From Cryobacterium algoritolerans (GTDB taxonomy: Bacteria > Actinomycetota > Actinomycetes > Actinomycetales > Microbacteriaceae): DNA of 64,000 nt. Location: contig NZ_SOFP01000047.1 of the NCBI RefSeq assembly GCF_004402785.1, forward strand, positions 1 through 64,000. The letters are read 5' to 3'. Each line of letters opens with the position of its first letter. Positions within the stretch are counted from its first letter, which is position 1. Shown here piece after piece: positions 50,652 to 62,517 of the stretch. Made by a program: the position numbers and the translations under genes. The notes under the pieces were generated by a model. The model was not told the DNA's origin. It searched no databases and saw only the letters and a program-made list of their open reading frames with translations.

Positions 50652-51634
50652 CGAAGCGCCCTCGCCTTCGGGTCGAGTGCGTCGCGAACGACCTCGCCGA
50701 GCGAGATGAAAGCGAACACGGTAACGGAGAGAGCGATGGACGGGAGGATCAGGGTCTGCGGGGCGCTGCGCAGGTCGTTCTGAGCCTGGTTGATGTCGTT
50801 GCCCCAGCTCATGATGTTGCTGCCCAGGCCGACGCCCAGGAATGACAGGCTGGCCTCGGCGACGATGGCGCCGGCCAGGGAGATGGTCGTGATCACGATC
50901 ACGGGGGCGATCGAGTTCGGCAGCACATGCTTGAGCAGGATCTTGAACCGGGACAGGCCCAGGGCGGTCGACGCCATGACGAAGTCCGCGTTCTTCACCC
51001 TGAGGATCTCGGACCGCAGCACCCTGGCCGTCGACGGCCAGGCGAAGACACCGATCGCGAGCGAGATGCTCCAGACGCTCCGGTACTGAGACAATACCGA
51101 CATGATGACGACCGCGGCGAGGATGTACGGGATAGAGAAGAAGATGTCGCCCAGGCGGGACAGCACGGCGTCCACCCAGCCGCCGTAGAAACCGGCGAAG
51201 GCACCGAACAGGATGCCGAGGGTCGTCGTCAGCACGATCACGATGAATCCGACCGACAGCGACGTCGACGTCCCGTGCACGATCCGCGAGTAGATGTCGC
51301 AACCCTGCTTGGTGAAGCCGAGCGGGTGGCCGTCGGCGGGCCCGCCGTTGCTGTTGCCGAGGATGCAGTTGTTGTTCGGCGGCGTCTGGGTGAAGATCCC
51401 GGGGAACAGCGCCACGAGGGCGACGAGGAGGATCAGTGCCGCGGAGATCCAGAACATCGGCCGACGGCGCACATCCTGCCAGGCGTCGATCCAAAGGTTG
51501 CTGCGCTTCTCGGCGACCTTGACGGCGTCGACGCCGACCAGCGGCGTCTCGTCCAGAGGAGCCACATAGTGGGTGCCGGAGCGTCCGCCGACGGTTGTGA
51601 CATCGGTCGGCGGGCCAGTGAAATTACTTGACAT
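50648..51634 (-). CDS. Peptide ABC transporter permease (DppC type), operon 2
   Basis: 328 residues. Long cytoplasmic N-terminus (about 1-55), OppC N-terminal segment RSNLWIDAWQDVRRRPMFWI, then six helices. A periplasmic insert CILGNSNGGPADGHPLGFTKQGCDIYSR with two Cys follows helix 1, a feature of actinobacterial oligopeptide permeases. EAA loop: VKNADFVMASTALGLSRFKILLKHVLPN. Overlaps the DppB-type gene by 11 bases. Confidence 0.92.
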   Translation of the reverse strand: MSSNFTGPPTDVTTVGGRSGTHYVAPLDETPLVGVDAVKVAEKRSNLWIDAWQDVRRRPMFWISAALILLVALVALFPGIFTQTPPNNNCILGNSNGGPADGHPLGFTKQGCDIYSRIVHGTSTSLSVGFIVIVLTTTLGILFGAFAGFYGGWVDAVLSRLGDIFFSIPYILAAVVIMSVLSQYRSVWSISLAIGVFAWPSTARVLRSEILRVKNADFVMASTALGLSRFKILLKHVLPNSIAPVIVITTISLAGAIVAEASLSFLGVGLGSNIMSWGNDINQAQNDLRSAPQTLILPSIALSVTVFAFISLGEVVRDALDPKARALR

Positions 51635-52553
51635 AGCGAATCCTTGGGTCGAGCAGACCGTAGAACAGGTCCACCAGGATGTTGACGACGAGGTAGATCA
51701 GGACCATCACGGTGACGAAGGACACCACGGTGGGTCCCTCGCCACGGATGATGGCCTGGTACAGGGTGTTGCCGACGCCGGGGACGTTGAAGATGCCCTC
51801 CGTGATCGTGGCGCCGACGAGGAGTACGCCGAAGTCCGTTGCGAGGTAGGTGACCACCGGGATCAGCGAGTTGCGCAGAATGTGCACGGGGATGACCCTG
51901 CGGCTGCTGAGCCCCTTGCTGTACGCGGTGCGCACGAAGTCGAGTCCGGAGGTTTCGATCACCGATGCGCGGGTGAGCCGCACGATCTGGGCGAAGCTGA
52001 CGCTCGCGAGCACCAGGGCCGGCAGGATCAGGTCCTGCAGGGGGGCGCCGCTGCCCACCGTGGTGCGCGCCCAGCCAAGCCAGACGCCGAAGACGTACTG
52101 GCCGACGAACGCGATCACAAAGATCGGCAGGGAGATCAGGACCAGGCTCACGGCGAGCGAGCTGGCGTCGAACAGCTTGCCCTTGCGGAGACCGGAGATG
52201 AGGCCGACGAGGATGCCGAAGAACGTCTCGAACAGCAGGGCCAGGATGGCGAGCCGGGCGGTGACCGGGAACGTGCGGGCAAGGATCGCCGTGACGGGTT
52301 CACCGGAGAAGGAGAGGCCGAAGTCCCCGCGGAAGATCCCGCCGAGGTAGATCAGGTACTGCACGATGAACGGCTGGTCCAGGTGGTACTGGGCCCGCAG
52401 CTGGGCCACAACCGCCGGATTTGGGGTCTTGTCGCCGAAGAGGGCGACGATCGGGTCACCCGGCATGGCAAAGACCATGAAGTAGATCAGGAACGTCGTG
52501 CCCATGAACACGGGGATCGCCTGGAGGATTCGTCTGAAGATGTATCCGGTCAC
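51624..52553 (-). CDS. Peptide ABC transporter permease (DppB type), operon 2
   Basis: 309 residues, six helices. MTGYIFRRILQAIPVFMGTTFLIY is the first helix; the EAA loop is near SGLDFVRTAYSKGLSSRRVIPVHILRNSLIPV. Pairs with the DppC-type permease. The 200 bases before it separate it from the binding-protein genes and contain a 17-bp hairpin, so permease expression is probably lower than that of the binding proteins. Confidence 0.92.
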   Translation of the reverse strand: MTGYIFRRILQAIPVFMGTTFLIYFMVFAMPGDPIVALFGDKTPNPAVVAQLRAQYHLDQPFIVQYLIYLGGIFRGDFGLSFSGEPVTAILARTFPVTARLAILALLFETFFGILVGLISGLRKGKLFDASSLAVSLVLISLPIFVIAFVGQYVFGVWLGWARTTVGSGAPLQDLILPALVLASVSFAQIVRLTRASVIETSGLDFVRTAYSKGLSSRRVIPVHILRNSLIPVVTYLATDFGVLLVGATITEGIFNVPGVGNTLYQAIIRGEGPTVVSFVTVMVLIYLVVNILVDLFYGLLDPRIRYVK

Positions 52554-52702
52554 GAGGCGCCTATGCCTTGCGGATCAATGTGATTGGTCATACGGGATGA
52601 GGAACCTAACTGTGATCGAGCGACCTGAGTTTCTACAGATTACCTGTAAGGCGACGCGCGCCGAGCCGAGCCCGGGTGCATCGTCTATTCGTGTCGGTCA
52701 TG

Positions 52703-52738
52703 GCGCGGGGGCAATGACCTCGGTCATCGCCCCCGCGC
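52703..52738 (-). terminator. Intercistronic hairpin between binding protein and permease genes
   Basis: GCGCGGGGGCAATGACC (52703-52719) pairs with 52722-52738 with one mismatch (17 positions, closed tightly). It starts 15 bases after the binding-protein stop. Shares a GGGCRATGAC core with the hairpin at 54413. Probably a partial terminator or 3' stabiliser of the binding-protein message. Confidence 0.7.
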
Positions 52739-52752
52739 GCGTTTAGATCAGA

Positions 52753-54366
52753 CTAGCCCTTGGTGATCTCGTTGAAGAGCGGAACCGAGTCCCAACCGAA
52801 AACGACGCCGTGCACATCGAGCCCGACACCGCCCGTGACATTGGCATACCAGAGCGGGATGGCGGGCAGGTCCTGGAGCAGGATCTCCTGGGCCTTCTGG
52901 AAATCGCCGTTCGCCGCGGTCAGGTCGCTCTCGGCCGATCCCTTGGCCAACAGGGCGTCGAATTCTGGGTTCGAGTACTCCCCGTCGTTGGATCCGGCCT
53001 TGGTCGCGTAGGACGGCTGCAGGAAATTGTAGAGGCTCGGGTAGTCGGCCTGCCAGCCCGACCGGAACGCGGTCTGGATGCTGCGGTCGGCGATCGCGGT
53101 GCGGGCCTGGGCGAACGTCGGTGTCGGGGCGCCGGAGGCGTCGATCCCGAGCGTGTTCTTGATGCTGTTAGACGCGGCGTCGACCCAGCCCTGGTGGCCG
53201 CCGTCGGCGTTGTAGGCGATCTGGAAGGTACCGGTCCACGGCGAGATCGCGTCGGCCTGTGCCCAGAGCTTCTTCGCGGCCTTCGCGTTGAACTCCAGCA
53301 CATCCGCGCCCTTGAGGGTGTCGGACCAGCCGTCGACCACGGGCGACGTGAAGTCGGAGGCCGGGGTGCGGGTTCCGGAGAAGATGACCTTGGTGATCTC
53401 CTCACGGTTGATCGCCATCGACAGTGCCCGGCGGCGCAGGGTGCCCTCCTCGCCGGAGAAGTGCGGTAGCCGTTCCGGGATCGTCACGGCCTGGAAGATC
53501 GCGGCGGGCTGGTTGACGACCCGGTCGCCCAGGTCGCTCTGGTAGGTGCCATAGGCGCTGTCCGGGATGGAGTCGAGCACATCGAGGTTGTTGGCGAGCA
53601 GGTCGGAGTACGCCGCGCCCTCATTGGCGTAGAACCTGATCGACAAACCGCCGTTCTTCGGCTTCCGTCCGCCGTCGTAGGCGGGATTGACGACAAGGTC
53701 GATCTTCTCGTTGTGCTTCCAGGCTTTGGCCCCGTCGAGCATGTACGGACCGTTGCCGATCGGGCTCTCCCCGAACGAGGCCATGTCGGCGAACGCGGAC
53801 GCCGGGAGCGGGTAGAACGCGGCGTAGCCCAGGCGCTCTGGGAAATCGGCCAGGGGTGCGGTCAGGGCGACCGTGAAGGTGGTGTCATCGACGACCGTGA
53901 GCCCCGTCAGCGGGCTGTCCTTCTCCACGCTGTAGCCGGCGATGTCCGAGAAGAAGGAGCTCCCCAGCTGGGCGTTGCTGAGCAGCGCCCCGTACTGCCA
54001 GGCGTCGACGAAGCTGCTCGACGTGAGCGACTGGCCGTCGCTGAAGGTGAGGCCCGGCTTGATCTTAATGGTGTAGGTCGTGTTGTCGTCGGTCGTGATC
54101 GCGTCGGCGACGTCGTTCACGGTCGCTCCCTTGGCGTCGTAGTAGACCAGCCCGGCGAAGATCGAGTTGACGATCTTCCCGCCGCCGGTCTCGGTCGTGG
54201 TTGTCGGGATCAACGGATTCTGCGGTTCGGACCCGTTCGTCGAGATGATCGCGCCCGGGTTCGGCGTCGACGCCGGTGCGGCACCCCCACCGGCGCAGCC
54301 GGAGAGCGTGAGCGCCCCGATGGCAGCCAGCGTAACGGCGGTGATGCCTAATTTGGTGATGTTCAC
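52753..54366 (-). CDS. Oligopeptide ABC transporter substrate-binding lipoprotein, tandem copy 2
   Basis: 537 residues from GTG 54366 (AGGAGG six bases upstream). Lipobox LTLSGC (Cys24). Family 5 binding protein with NGSEPQNPLIPT at the ligand-entry start, SFVDAWQYGALLSN, NPAYDGGRKPKNGGLSIRFYAN and LRRRALSMAINREEITKVIFSG. It is very similar along its whole length to the neighbouring protein at 54463 (about three quarters identical by eye), pointing to a tandem duplication. It differs mainly in signal peptide, the 150-200 region and scattered surface positions. Confidence 0.92.
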   Translation of the reverse strand: MNITKLGITAVTLAAIGALTLSGCAGGGAAPASTPNPGAIISTNGSEPQNPLIPTTTTETGGGKIVNSIFAGLVYYDAKGATVNDVADAITTDDNTTYTIKIKPGLTFSDGQSLTSSSFVDAWQYGALLSNAQLGSSFFSDIAGYSVEKDSPLTGLTVVDDTTFTVALTAPLADFPERLGYAAFYPLPASAFADMASFGESPIGNGPYMLDGAKAWKHNEKIDLVVNPAYDGGRKPKNGGLSIRFYANEGAAYSDLLANNLDVLDSIPDSAYGTYQSDLGDRVVNQPAAIFQAVTIPERLPHFSGEEGTLRRRALSMAINREEITKVIFSGTRTPASDFTSPVVDGWSDTLKGADVLEFNAKAAKKLWAQADAISPWTGTFQIAYNADGGHQGWVDAASNSIKNTLGIDASGAPTPTFAQARTAIADRSIQTAFRSGWQADYPSLYNFLQPSYATKAGSNDGEYSNPEFDALLAKGSAESDLTAANGDFQKAQEILLQDLPAIPLWYANVTGGVGLDVHGVVFGWDSVPLFNEITKG

Positions 54367-54412
54367 TTTTTCCTCCTGTGCCGGGCAACGCACGCTGCGC
54401 GCCGGGCATGAA

Positions 54413-54445
54413 GAAAGGGCGATGACAGTGCGTCATCGCCCTTTC
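54413..54445 (-). terminator. Intercistronic hairpin between the two binding-protein genes
   Basis: GAAAGGGCGATGAC (54413-54426) pairs perfectly with 54432-54445, loop AGTGC. It begins 17 bases after the stop of the first binding-protein gene and ends 46 bases before the start of the second. No U run after it on the minus strand, so read-through is expected. Confidence 0.75.
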
Positions 54446-54462
54446 CTCGTGCTCAGTTCAGA

Positions 54463-56079
54463 CTAGCCCTTGGTGATCTCGTTGTAGATCGGCACCGAGT
54501 TCCAGCCGAATTTCACGTTCTGCACGCTCGTGCCGAAGCCACCGGTCACGTTGGAGTACCAGAGCGGGATCGCCGGGAGGTCCTGGAGCAGGAGCTCCTG
54601 TGCGGCCTGGAAGTCCTTGTTCGCGGCTGCCAGGTCACCCTCGGAGGAGCCCTTCTTCAGCAGCGCGTCGAACTTGGGGTTCGCGTAGTCACCGTCGTTC
54701 GAGCCGGCCTTGGTCGCGTAGATCGGGCCGAGGAAGTTGAACAGGCCCGGGTAGTCTGCCTGCCATCCGGTGCGGAACGCGGTCTGGATGGTGCGGTTCG
54801 TGATCAGCGTGCGGGCTTCCTTGAACGTCGGGTACGGCGCGCCGGACGCGTCGATGCCGAGGGTGTTCTTGATGCTGTTCATCGATGCGTCCACCCAGCC
54901 CTGGTGTCCGCCGTCCGCGTTGTACGCGATCTGGAAGGCGCCCGTCCACGGGGAGATCTTGTCGGCTTCGGCCCACAGCTTCTTCGCCTTCTTGGCGTCG
55001 AACTTGAGGACATCCGCGCCCTTGAGCTTGTCGGACCAGCCATCGATAACGGGTGAGGTGAAGTCGGAGGCCGGGGTGCGCGTTCCGGAGAAGATGATCT
55101 TCGTGATCTCGTCACGGTTGATCGCCATCGAGAGGGCCGCACGACGCAGCTTGCCCTCTTCGCCGTCGAAGTGTGGCAGGCGGGCTGGGATCGTGAAGGA
55201 CTGGAAGATCGCGGCGGGCTGGTTCACTGCCCGGTCGCCGAGATCCTTCTTGTAGGTGCCGTATGCGCTGTCCGGGAGGGCGTCGAGAACGTCGAGGTTG
55301 TTCGCGAGCAGGTCGGAGTATGCGGCGCCCTGGTTGGCGTAGAAGACGACAGTGAGGCCGCCGTTCTTCGGCTTCCGTCCGCCGTCGTAGGCCGGGTTGA
55401 CGACGAGGTCGATCTTCTCGTTGTGCTTCCAGGCCTTGCCGCCGGCCAGCATGTACGGGCCGTTTCCGATCGGGTTCTCACCGAAGGCGGCCATGTCCTT
55501 GAACGCGGCGGCCGGCAACGGGCTGAATGCCGAGTAGCCGAGGCGCAGCGGGAAGTCGGACAGCGCAGACTTCAAGGTGACCGTGAAGGTGGTGTCGTCG
55601 ACGACCTTGAGGCCGGTGAGGGGGCTGTCCGCGTCGTAGCTGAAGCCCTCGATGTCCTCGAAGAAGTAGCTCGAGAGCTGGGCGTTGCTGAGCAGCGCGC
55701 CGTACTGCCAGGCGTCGACGAAGCTCGACGACGTGACGGGCTCGTCGTTGGTGAACTTCAGGCCGGGCTTGATCTTGATCGTGTATTTCTTGTTGTCGTC
55801 CGACTTGATCGAGTCGGCGACGTCGTTGACCGGTGCGCCCTTCTCGTCGTAGTAGACGAGAGCCGCGAAGATCGCGTCGATGATCTTGCCGCCACCCACC
55901 TCGTTGGTGTTGGTCGGGATCAACGGGTTCTGCGGCTCGGAGCCGTTCGTCGTGATGATCGCTTTTGCGTTGCTCGAGGCCGTCGGAGTGGCAGCTCCGC
56001 CGCCGGCGCAGCCGGACAGCGTGAGGGCCCCCACCGCGGCCAGGGCGATGGCTGCGATACCCAGTCTGTTGATCTTCAA
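54463..56079 (-). CDS. Oligopeptide ABC transporter substrate-binding lipoprotein, tandem copy 1
   Basis: 538 residues. Start TTG 56079 (decoded LKINRLGIAAIALAAVGALTLSGC): AGGAGG lies four bases upstream and the signal peptide aligns with that of copy 2. Lipobox Cys24. Same family 5 architecture as the copy at 52753 and the likely first gene of a five-gene operon: two binding proteins, two permeases, fused ATPase. A codon further upstream (56178) lies in an untranslated region without a ribosome binding site. Confidence 0.92.
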   Translation of the reverse strand: MKINRLGIAAIALAAVGALTLSGCAGGGAATPTASSNAKAIITTNGSEPQNPLIPTNTNEVGGGKIIDAIFAALVYYDEKGAPVNDVADSIKSDDNKKYTIKIKPGLKFTNDEPVTSSSFVDAWQYGALLSNAQLSSYFFEDIEGFSYDADSPLTGLKVVDDTTFTVTLKSALSDFPLRLGYSAFSPLPAAAFKDMAAFGENPIGNGPYMLAGGKAWKHNEKIDLVVNPAYDGGRKPKNGGLTVVFYANQGAAYSDLLANNLDVLDALPDSAYGTYKKDLGDRAVNQPAAIFQSFTIPARLPHFDGEEGKLRRAALSMAINRDEITKIIFSGTRTPASDFTSPVIDGWSDKLKGADVLKFDAKKAKKLWAEADKISPWTGAFQIAYNADGGHQGWVDASMNSIKNTLGIDASGAPYPTFKEARTLITNRTIQTAFRTGWQADYPGLFNFLGPIYATKAGSNDGDYANPKFDALLKKGSSEGDLAAANKDFQAAQELLLQDLPAIPLWYSNVTGGFGTSVQNVKFGWNSVPIYNEITKG

Positions 56080-56185
56080 TTTTCCTCCTGTGCAATTTGA
56101 GCGCGCGGCTGATTGTGGCCAGGCTGACGCGCCAGATAAATTCGACCTTAGGTACCCGTCACGCGCTCCACCTAACAAAACGCAA

Positions 56186-56193
56186 TAACGTTA
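56186..56193. promoter_or_regulatory. Possible LacI-type operator core upstream of operon 2
   Basis: TAACGTTA is a perfect 8-bp palindrome with the central CG typical of LacI/GalR-family operators, within AATAACGTTACC, 107 bases upstream of the first binding-protein start. The region 56080-56304 is more A/T-rich than average and holds no gene. Low certainty. Confidence 0.3.
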
Positions 56194-56304
56194 CCGAGGC
56201 GAAACACAACGCGCACGATTGTTTCGTCAACCGGCGCTTTCGCGGCGGATTCTGCGCGTGCGCGGGGAATCCGCGACAACTCCGTGCGATGGGATGATTG
56301 GTCC

Positions 56305-56697
56305 ATGGACAGTCACTCCCCCGCACGGCCTCCGCTGCTCATCTTCGATGGCGACTGCGCGTTCTGCACCACCTCGGTGGGCTGGCTGCGACGCATCCTC
56401 CCGGCCATGCCAGCCGCGGCGCCGTACCAGTGGACAGACCTGGCCGCCTTCGCGCTGACCACCGCGGATGCCCGGTCACAGGTCTGGCTCGTCGACGGCA
56501 GTCGGCAGTTCGGCGGAGCCGCGGCGGTCGCCGCGCTGCTTCGGCACCAGCCCTCACCCGGCTGGCGGATGCTCGGCTGGCTCGGCACGGTTCCGCCGTG
56601 GTCCTGGGCGGCCTCGGCCGGCTACCGGCTGGTGGCCCGGTTCCGCCACCGGCTGCCCGGCGGCACGCCCGCGTGCCGGATGAGGCCCGCCGAGTGA
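56305..56697 (+). CDS. DUF393 (DCC-family) thiol-disulfide oxidoreductase-like protein
   Basis: 130 residues. DGDCAFC (15-21) is the Asp-x-x-Cys-x-x-Cys signature of the DCC/DUF393 family, thioredoxin-like proteins with a putative redox pair C18/C21. The C-terminal half has a Trp-rich WRMLGWLGTVPPWSWAASAGYRLVARFR segment as in relatives. Substrate unknown. Its stop overlaps the GTG start of the protease gene (GTGA), so the two are translationally coupled. ATG 56305 has GATGAT six bases upstream. Confidence 0.85.
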   Translation: MDSHSPARPPLLIFDGDCAFCTTSVGWLRRILPAMPAAAPYQWTDLAAFALTTADARSQVWLVDGSRQFGGAAAVAALLRHQPSPGWRMLGWLGTVPPWSWAASAGYRLVARFRHRLPGGTPACRMRPAE

Positions 56698-57467
56698 ACC
56701 TCGGCCGCCTGGGCCGCATTGGACGGTATTGGGAAGTAGCCATCGTCCTCGGGCTCTCACTCGGGGCATCCGCCGTCTATTCGATCGTGGCGATCATCGC
56801 CCGGCTGACCGACACGACCCCGCTGTCCAAGCAGTCGGCCACCATCAACGGGTCGCAGTCGCCGCGGGAATGGCTCGACTTCACCTACCAGTTCCTCGGA
56901 CTGTTCTTCGAGCTGTTCGGCGTCGCCCTCGTGCTCTTCCTGCTCTGGCAGCCCGGGCGCAGCGCCTTCCGTCGGCTCGGCTTCGACCTCACCGAGAAAC
57001 GGCGGGACCTGCTTCGCGGTGTCGGCCTCGTGCTCGCCATCGGCATCCCCGGCCTGGCACTGTACCTGGCCGGACGAATGCTGGGGATCACCGTCGCGGT
57101 CGTGCCGAGGCCGATCGACGCATTCTGGTGGACGATTCCCATCCTGGTCTTCTCGGCCCTGCGCGCCGCGCTCACCGAGGAGGTCATCGTCGTGGGCTAC
57201 CTCTTCACCCGGCTACGGGAGCTCGGCTGGTCAACCTGGACGATCATCGGGTCGACGGCGCTGCTCCGCGGTAGCTACCACCTCTACCAGGGCATCGGCC
57301 CGTTCGTCGGCAACGCGGTGATGGGCGTCGTGTTCGGCTGGTGCTACACCCGCTGGGGGCGCACGCTGCCGCTGGTGATCGCGCACGCGATCCTCGACAT
57401 CCTCTCGTTCGTCGGCTACCCGCTCGCCCTGGCCTGGTGGCCGACCCTCCTCGCGCCCGCCGCCTGA
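56694..57467 (+). CDS. CPBP-family intramembrane metalloprotease
   Basis: 257 residues from GTG 56694. Six to eight hydrophobic helices. Metal and catalytic motifs of the CPBP (Abi) family: TEEVIVVGY (EE pair), RGSYHLYQG (His) and IAHAILD (His and Asp). The Arg that usually follows the first motif (EExxxR) is replaced by Val/Gly. Family members cleave or process membrane-associated peptides, some linked to bacteriocin immunity. Coupled to the DUF393 gene. A pyrimidine tract and a long hairpin repeat follow. Confidence 0.85.
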   Translation: MNLGRLGRIGRYWEVAIVLGLSLGASAVYSIVAIIARLTDTTPLSKQSATINGSQSPREWLDFTYQFLGLFFELFGVALVLFLLWQPGRSAFRRLGFDLTEKRRDLLRGVGLVLAIGIPGLALYLAGRMLGITVAVVPRPIDAFWWTIPILVFSALRAALTEEVIVVGYLFTRLRELGWSTWTIIGSTALLRGSYHLYQGIGPFVGNAVMGVVFGWCYTRWGRTLPLVIAHAILDILSFVGYPLALAWWPTLLAPAA

Positions 57468-57480
57468 TCCCCCCTTCCCC

Positions 57481-57532
57481 TCTCCCTTCCCCCTCTCCTT
57501 TCCCCCTCTCCCTTCCCCCTCTCCCTTCCCCC
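57481..57532. repeat. 13-bp pyrimidine tandem repeat (TCTCCCTTCCCCC x4)
   Basis: Units at 57481, 57494 (one change, TCTCCTTTCCCCC), 57507 and 57520. Pyrimidines continue on both sides from about 57469 to 57539. A polypurine-polypyrimidine tract of this length can form a triplex; it lies directly between the protease stop and the hairpin repeat. Confidence 0.9.
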
Positions 57533-57550
57533 TCTCCCCGCCATGGTTCT

Positions 57551-57613
57551 CCGCGAGAGTGCAATTTTGGCCCCTTCCGCGGTGATGAAGGGGCCAAAAC
57601 TGCACTCTCGCGG
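57551..57613. repeat. Long hairpin repeat, family copy 3
   Basis: Left arm 57551-57577 and right arm 57587-57613 pair over 27 positions with one mismatch (A57564 opposite C57600), loop nine bases. Between the convergent protease and gcvP genes. Outer arms equal copies 1 and 2 except one A for C. Confidence 0.9.
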
Positions 57614-57641
57614 TCCGAGAAACGCTCGCGGGGGGATGCCG

Positions 57642-60539
<2,898 letters not shown>

Positions 60540-60567
60540 GTGCTGGGTGACCTGGCTTCGCTTGGGA

Positions 60568-60939
60568 CTACTCGCCGACGAGGGCGGAGTATTCGGAGTA
60601 ACTGAGGAGGGTGGGCAGCTCGGTGAATGTCACCTTGAGCAGCCAGCCGGCGCCGAACGGGTCGCTGTTGACCAGCTCGGGGCTGGCGACGACGGAGTCG
60701 TTGGTTTCGAGGACCGTGCCGTTGACCGGGGCGAAGAGCTCGCCGACCGACTTGGTCGACTCGATCTCGCCGACGACTGTGCCCGCTGCGACGCTGCTGC
60801 CGACCGCCGGGAGTTCCACGAAGACGACGTCGCCGAGCTTGTCTGCCGCGTAGGCGGTGATGCCGACGAGGGCGGTGTCGCCATCGACCAGCACCCACTC
60901 GTGTTCGGCGGTGTACAGGAGTTCAGTCTTGTCTGCCAT
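60568..60939 (-). CDS. gcvH: Glycine cleavage system H protein
   Basis: 123 residues. Lipoyl-carrier with the lipoylation site K63 in ESTKSVGEL and [17 protein letters not shown] at the start. Shuttles the aminomethyl group between GcvP, GcvT and the L protein. 23 bases after gcvT. Confidence 0.96.
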   Translation of the reverse strand: MADKTELLYTAEHEWVLVDGDTALVGITAYAADKLGDVVFVELPAVGSSVAAGTVVGEIESTKSVGELFAPVNGTVLETNDSVVASPELVNSDPFGAGWLLKVTFTELPTLLSYSEYSALVGE

Positions 60940-60962
60940 GGGGTTTCCTCTCGGGGGGTGGA

Positions 60963-62168
60963 CTATTTCTGACGCTTATAGAAGGGGAGCTGGGTGACCG
61001 TGGCCGGGATGCGGGTTCCCCGCACATCAACGAAGACCTCCGTGCCCTGGCGGGCGAGGGACGGCGCGACGTAGGCCATGGCAATCGGATGTCCCAGCGT
61101 CGGTGACAGGGCACCGCTCGTGATGACGCCCTCGGCGACGGGGGCATCACTGCTGCGGAAGACCAGGTAGTCGGCGCGGCCGGCGCGTTTGCCCGCGGCA
61201 GCGAGGCCGACCAGCACGCGCGCGTCGGCGCTCGGGCCCTCTTCGCTGGCCGAGCGGCCGATGAAATCGGTCTCCTTGGCCAGGTTGACGACGCGGCCGA
61301 GACCGGCCTGGGCCGGGTAGGTGGATAGGGAAAGCTCGTGGCCGTAGAGCGGCATCCCGGCCTCGAGGCGCAGCGTGTCGCGACTGGCGAGGCCGGCCGG
61401 CACGAGGTCGAAGGGCTCACCCGCGGCGCAGAGCGCGTCCCAGAGGGCGGCGGCGGCGGGCACGTCGATGTACAGTTCGAAGCCGTCTTCACCGGTGTAG
61501 CCGGTGCGGGCGATGAGCACGTCCCCGCCCCGGAATGTGCCGCCGAGGGCGCGGTAGTACTTCAGCTCGGACAGCTCGCCGTCGACGGTGAGACCGGCGG
61601 TGGCCTCGAGGATGGCACGGGAGGCCGGCCCCTGCACGGCGATCAGGGCGACGTCGTCGCTCTGGTCGGTGACTTCGACATCGAATCGGACGGCCCGGGC
61701 GGACAACGCCTGGACGGCCTGGACCCGGTTGCCGGCGTTGGCGACGACGAGGTAGTCCTTCTCATTGGTGCGATAGACGACGATGTCGTCGATGATGCCG
61801 CCGGCGGGGTTCAGGATGAGGCTGTATTTGGCCTGAAGCAGGTCGATCGTGGAGAGCTTGCCGGCGAGGGCGTAGTCGAGGAACGCCCCGGCATCCGGAC
61901 CGGACACCGTGATTTCGGCCATGTGCGAGAGGTCGAAGATGCCTGCGCTGGTGCGCACGGCGTGGTGCTCGGCGAGGTCGCTCGAGTACCGCACGGGCAT
62001 CTGCCAGCCGGCGAAGTCGGTGAAGCTGGCGCCGGCATCCACGTGCGCCTGGTGCAGCGGTGAGAACCGCTCGTCGGTAGCCGGAGCGGCGTTCGACGGA
62101 GCGGCGTTCGACGTGACGGCGTTCGGCAGGGAGTCCGAGGAGGGGTGGGCGGCGGTGTCCGGGGTCAT
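60963..62168 (-). CDS. gcvT: Aminomethyltransferase, T protein
   Basis: 401 residues. Transfers the methylene group to tetrahydrofolate and releases ammonia. Folate-binding and catalytic blocks: [21 protein letters not shown] (catalytic Asp), [13 protein letters not shown] and [20 protein letters not shown]. It has a roughly 30-residue Ala/Asn/Ser-rich N-terminal extension (repeated NAAPSNAAP) before the conserved [11 protein letters not shown], so initiation may occur further in, but no better start was seen. First gene of the operon, 70 bases downstream of the riboswitch. Confidence 0.95.
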   Translation of the reverse strand: MTPDTAAHPSSDSLPNAVTSNAAPSNAAPATDERFSPLHQAHVDAGASFTDFAGWQMPVRYSSDLAEHHAVRTSAGIFDLSHMAEITVSGPDAGAFLDYALAGKLSTIDLLQAKYSLILNPAGGIIDDIVVYRTNEKDYLVVANAGNRVQAVQALSARAVRFDVEVTDQSDDVALIAVQGPASRAILEATAGLTVDGELSELKYYRALGGTFRGGDVLIARTGYTGEDGFELYIDVPAAAALWDALCAAGEPFDLVPAGLASRDTLRLEAGMPLYGHELSLSTYPAQAGLGRVVNLAKETDFIGRSASEEGPSADARVLVGLAAAGKRAGRADYLVFRSSDAPVAEGVITSGALSPTLGHPIAMAYVAPSLARQGTEVFVDVRGTRIPATVTQLPFYKRQK

Positions 62169-62237
62169 GAGTTCTCCAGGTTGTCGTCGGCCGGGGCCGA
62201 GCGAGAATCTCCGGGGCGCGATCGAGCCCCTGGGAAC

Positions 62238-62432
62238 TCCCCCTCTGTCGTCAGGCCTGAGAGCTTCGCGGCACCGGTCGTGGCTGCGGCTTTCACCATG
62301 GGCGAGCCGCGCTGGTGCCGCGACTACTTTTCAGAGTGGCCAGTTCGATGCGGTACGAGTACCTGAGAGATTGTCGGGGAGGATTGCTCCTTCGGTGTTC
62401 GCATGCCTGTCGGCATCGAACTCTCCCGCATC
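62238..62432 (-). ncRNA. Tandem glycine riboswitch controlling gcvTHP
   Basis: Minus-strand RNA. Aptamer 1: GGGAGAG (62427-62421), CACCGAAGGAGCAA, and CTCTCAGGT (62369-62361). After a short linker, aptamer 2 runs from ACTCTGA to GCGAAGCTCTCAGG with a closing GACAGAGGGGGAG near 62240. These are the conserved blocks of the two-aptamer glycine riboswitch. Glycine binding normally switches gcv expression on. The 350-base gap between gcvT and the next gene is explained by this element plus an A/T-rich likely promoter near 62445-62470. Confidence 0.93.
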
Positions 62433-62517
62433 GACCGTGATGGCCCAATATTTGATTTTCGATATCAGCCTAGCGCGCCGCAACCTGCGGCCGGCACCGG
62501 AAGAGCCCGAGCACGAC

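Noticed and set aside
56140..56175. TTAGG half sites suggesting an iron box upstream of transport operon 2
   Set aside because: Only isolated half-site matches (CTTAGGTACC, ACCTAAC); no palindromic 19-bp box like that at 38466.
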